64,000 nt of DNA from JALYGY01 sp963800975. Its GTDB lineage: Bacteria > Actinomycetota > Rubrobacteria > Rubrobacterales > Rubrobacteraceae. Position 1 is the stretch's first letter; every line of letters starts with the position of its first letter. The notes beneath the pieces were generated by a model. It saw only the letters and a list, made by a program, of their open reading frames with translations, did no database searches and had not been told where the DNA came from. Positions 61,929-64,000 of the stretch are shown here, one piece after another. Location of the stretch: assembly GCA_963800975.1 (NCBI GenBank), contig CAWDDB010000014.1:372001-436000 (forward strand). The letters are read 5' to 3'. The position numbers were made by a program, and so were the translations under genes.

Positions 61929-62531
61929 CTAACGGCTGTAGAACTCGATGATGAGCTGCTCTTCGACGGGCGTGTCTATCTCGTCCCGCGTGGGAGAGTG
62001 AAGCACCCTGCCCGTGAAGTTGTCGTGGTCGGCCTCGAGCCAGGCCGGGACGGAGACCACGTTCTCCACGGCGCCGACGATTGGCTCGAGGTCCCGGCTC
62101 TTCTCCTTCACGGAGATGACGTCCCCCTGCCTGAGGATGGCGGACGGGATGTTGTGCTTGCGCCCGTTGAGGAGGAAGTGCCCGTGTGAGACGAGCTGGC
62201 GCGCCTGCGGCCGGCTCGAGGCGAAGCCCATCCGGTAGACGACGTTGTCCATCCGGAGCTCCATGAGCCTGAGCAGGTTCTCACCGCTGACGCCCTGCAT
62301 GCGGGTGGCCCTGTCGTACGCCCGCCTGAACTGCTTCTCGGAGACCCCGTAGTACCAGCGGGCCTTCTGCTTCTCGAGGAGCCGCATGCCGTACTCCGTC
62401 TGCCGCTGCCGGCCGCGGCCGTGCTCGCCGGGGGGGTAGGGCTTCTTCTCGAGCGGGTTCTTCCGCATCGAGGAGAGCATCACCCCGGCCCTCCTGTCCC
62501 GGCGGCCCCTCGGTCCCGTATAGCGCCCCAC
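61929..62531 (-). CDS. rpsD: 30S ribosomal protein S4
   Basis: 200 residues, a primary 16S-binding protein: GRYTGPRGRRDRRAG, KKPYPPGEHGRGRQRQTEYG and LRLMELRMDNVVYRMGFASS (the S4 domain with HGHFLLNGRKHNIPS). There is no four-Cys zinc site near the N-terminus, so it is the zinc-free type. GTG 62531 overlaps the rpsK TAG by one base (TAGTG). Confidence 0.96.
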   Translation of the reverse strand: MGRYTGPRGRRDRRAGVMLSSMRKNPLEKKPYPPGEHGRGRQRQTEYGMRLLEKQKARWYYGVSEKQFRRAYDRATRMQGVSGENLLRLMELRMDNVVYRMGFASSRPQARQLVSHGHFLLNGRKHNIPSAILRQGDVISVKEKSRDLEPIVGAVENVVSVPAWLEADHDNFTGRVLHSPTRDEIDTPVEEQLIIEFYSR

Positions 62532-62938
62532 TAGCCCCTCCTCCTCTTGGGGGGCCTGCACCCGTTGTGCGGCTGGCCCGTCACGTCCTTGATGGAGAGC
62601 ACCTCGATGCCCACCGCCTGGAAGGTCCTGGCGGCCATGTCCCGGCCCGAGCCGTGGCCCTTGACCTCGATGTCCACGCGCCTCATGCCCTGATCCATCG
62701 CCTTGTTGGCGACGCTCTCGGCGGTCATCTGGGCCGCGTAAGGCGTGCTCTTGCGGCTGCCCTTGAAGCCCAGGGAGCCAGCTGACTCCCAGGCTATGAC
62801 GTTCCCCTCGGTGTCCGTCACCGAGATGATGGTGTTGTTGAAGGAGCTCTTGATGTGCACCACGCCGGTCGGTATGTTCCTGCGTACCCGCCGGCGCGAG
62901 CGGCTGGCCCCCCTGCGCTGCTGACGCTGCCTGCCCAT
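62531..62938 (-). CDS. rpsK: 30S ribosomal protein S11
   Basis: 135 residues with a basic N-terminal tail, then GVVHIKSSFNNTIISVTDTE, SAGSLGFKGSRKSTPYAAQ and the end DVTGQPHNGCRPPKRRRG, the universal S11 signature in the 30S platform. The ATG directly follows the rpsM stop. Confidence 0.97.
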   Translation of the reverse strand: MGRQRQQRRGASRSRRRVRRNIPTGVVHIKSSFNNTIISVTDTEGNVIAWESAGSLGFKGSRKSTPYAAQMTAESVANKAMDQGMRRVDIEVKGHGSGRDMAARTFQAVGIEVLSIKDVTGQPHNGCRPPKRRRG

Positions 62939-63310
62939 CTACCTCTTCTTCCTCCCGCCTATGGACGGCTTCGGTCCCTTGCGCTGGCGGGCGTTGGTCT
63001 TGGTCCTCTGCCCGCGCACCGGGAGGCCCCGGCGGTGCCGGATGCCCCTGTAGGTCCCGATGTCTATGAGCCGCCGGATGTTCTGGTTCTCCTCGCGCCT
63101 CAGGTCTCCCTCGACCTGCACGTTCTGGTCGACGTAGGACCGGATCTGGCCCACCTCGCCCTCGGCCAGGTCCCTGACCTTGGTGTTCGGGTCGACGGCC
63201 GTGTCGGCCAGGATCCTCCTGGCCGTGGAGCGCCCGATCCCGTACACGTAGGTCAGCCCGACCTCGACCCTCTTCTCCCGCGGCAGGTCTACGCCCGCTA
63301 TGCGCGCCAT
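62939..63310 (-). CDS. rpsM: 30S ribosomal protein S13
   Basis: 123 residues: MARIAGVDLPREKRVEVGLT, YVYGIGRSTA and the basic end RGLPVRGQRTKTNARQRKGP contacting P-site tRNA in the 30S head. It follows rpmJ by three bases. Confidence 0.97.
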   Translation of the reverse strand: MARIAGVDLPREKRVEVGLTYVYGIGRSTARRILADTAVDPNTKVRDLAEGEVGQIRSYVDQNVQVEGDLRREENQNIRRLIDIGTYRGIRHRRGLPVRGQRTKTNARQRKGPKPSIGGRKKR

Positions 63311-63313
63311 GAC

Positions 63314-63427
63314 CTAGCCCTGCCTCTGCTTGTGGCGGGGGTTGGTGCAGATGACCCGCACCACCCCGCGGCGCCTTATTACTTTGCAACGCTCGCACAT
63401 CGGCTTCACGCTCGCTCTTACCTTCAC
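63314..63427 (-). CDS. rpmJ: 50S ribosomal protein L36
   Basis: A 37-residue protein: MKVRASVKPMCERCKVIRRR, then VICTNPRHKQRQG. Three Cys and one His form the zinc ribbon of the zinc-containing L36 type. GTG 63427 has GAGGAGAGTT just upstream. The order infA-rpmJ-rpsM is standard. Confidence 0.96.
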   Translation of the reverse strand: MKVRASVKPMCERCKVIRRRGVVRVICTNPRHKQRQG

Positions 63428-63446
63428 AACTCTCCTCGTCTTGTCT

Positions 63447-63668
63447 CTAGGTCCTGAACCTGTAGGTGATGCGTCCTCGGCTCAAGTCGTAGGGGCTTAA
63501 CTCTACCTTTACCCGGTCGCCCGGCAGTATCCTGATGTAGTTCATCCGCATCTTGCCCGAGATGTGCGCGAGCACGTTGTGCCCGCTCTCGAGCTCGACC
63601 CGAAACTGCGTGTTGGGCAACGCCTCGGTGACGGTGCCTTCGACCTCTATGACGTCTTCCTTGGCCAA
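63447..63668 (-). CDS. infA: Translation initiation factor IF-1
   Basis: 73 residues of the OB fold: KEDVIEVEGTVTEALPNTQF, ISGKMRMNYIRILPGDRVKV and YDLSRGRITYRF. It occupies the ribosomal A site during initiation. TTG 63668 follows AGGAGGTCC. This near-identical family leaves no doubt about identity. Confidence 0.97.
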   Translation of the reverse strand: MAKEDVIEVEGTVTEALPNTQFRVELESGHNVLAHISGKMRMNYIRILPGDRVKVELSPYDLSRGRITYRFRT

Positions 63669-63759
63669 GGACCTCCTATCTCAAAAAGTTACAAGATGGC
63701 CGAAACGGTGGCTAAAGCCAAACAAACATCTTATCACGTCCGCGCCTGCCCTCACACCC

Positions 63760-64000
63760 CTACACGGTTCCCTCGCCGCCCGGCTCGGTCAGCACCCGCG
63801 GACCGTCCTCGGAGACGGCCACCGTGTGCTCGAAGTGGGCGGCCAGCGAGCCGTCCGCGGTGTAGATCGACCACCCGTCGTGCTCGCTCAAGCGGATGTC
63901 GTAGCTGCCGAGCGTGATCATGGGTTCTATGGCGAAGGTCATGCCGGGGAGGAGGCGCGGCCCCGTGCCCGGACGGCCGTAGTTCGGGATCTGGGGGTCC
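63760..64000 (-). CDS. map: Type I methionine aminopeptidase, C-terminal part (5' end outside window)
   Basis: The frame is open to the window edge. The visible ~80 residues are YGRPGTGPRLLPGMTFAIEP, with the metal-ligand Glu in AIEPM, and FEHTVAVSEDGPRVLT with the second Glu ligand. The enzyme removes the initiator methionine. It lies 91 bases upstream of infA, in the usual adk-map-infA order. Confidence 0.95.
   Translation of the reverse strand, partial: DPQIPNYGRPGTGPRLLPGMTFAIEPMITLGSYDIRLSEHDGWSIYTADGSLAAHFEHTVAVSEDGPRVLTEPGGEGTV

Overview
The window is a GC-rich chromosomal segment with dense, often overlapping genes (many ATGA, GTGA and TTGA junctions), frequent GTG and TTG starts and few intergenic gaps. 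The gene order infA-rpmJ-rpsM-rpsK-rpsD-rpoA-rplQ-ecfA-ecfA-ecfT-truA-rplM-rpsI-glmM is ordinary bacterial. Together with high GC, FGGY/polyol gene abundance, secreted LDGKDS-repeat proteins and a PPi-type phosphofructokinase, it suggests a deep-branching actinomycete of the Rubrobacter kind. That placement is inference; no 16S rRNA is present.

Bases 1-15,850 form a sugar-alcohol/polyol-phosphate region. It holds three FGGY kinases (one cut by the window edge, one frameshifted), two short-chain dehydrogenases, a zinc alcohol dehydrogenase, an RpiB-like isomerase, a GpsA-like and an AraM-like glycerol-phosphate dehydrogenase, a HAD-IIA phosphatase, an ABC importer lacking its ATPase and an MFS polyol transporter. 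Bases 15,900-19,800 hold four tandem paralogues of an unnamed secreted protein family (two degenerate, two intact) with a bacterial globin between them. A methyltransferase and two very small proteins follow.

Bases 21,833-30,423 carry phosphofructokinase, the acetyl-CoA carboxyltransferase pair accD-accA, and a trp operon read trpG-D-C-(insert)-F-B-A-accD-accA. The insert between trpC and trpF contains an internally deleted REP-associated transposase remnant and a palindromic repeat. Bases 30,475-43,560 are a mixed set: ornithine cyclodeaminase-like enzyme, GH31 glucosidase, methyltransferase, TetM-like ribosomal-protection GTPase, FemAB-like and GNAT-like proteins, HAD hydrolase, YbaK-type deacylase and two MFS exporters. 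Remnants of a peptide-binding protein and a GlcG-like protein follow. Bases 44,462-50,280 hold a LarA-like protein and a tight plsY / fatty-acyl-reductase-HAD fusion / dehydrogenase operon that could belong to fatty alcohol or ether-lipid metabolism.

Bases 50,456-64,000 run entirely on the minus strand: map-infA-ribosomal proteins-rpoA-rplQ, ECF transporter module, truA, an O-methyltransferase, rplM-rpsI, glmM, a DUF429 gene, hisF, hisIE and trpE. Within 50.4-55.6 kb five single-base indels break trpE, hisF, the DUF429 gene and glmM (twice). Because glmM is normally essential, I read most of these as sequence errors and warn that frameshifts elsewhere in the window may have the same origin.

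The most unusual signals are (1) a family of 28-bp palindromes starting GTAGGGGCG or CGTAAGGGCG whose arms or half-units supply the stop codons of neighbouring genes; (2) the tandem secreted LDGKDS-repeat family with a conserved CAD-x-PPLR C-terminus; (3) the plsY/FAR-HAD operon; and (4) the polyol-phosphate cluster combining opposite-stereochemistry glycerol-phosphate dehydrogenases.
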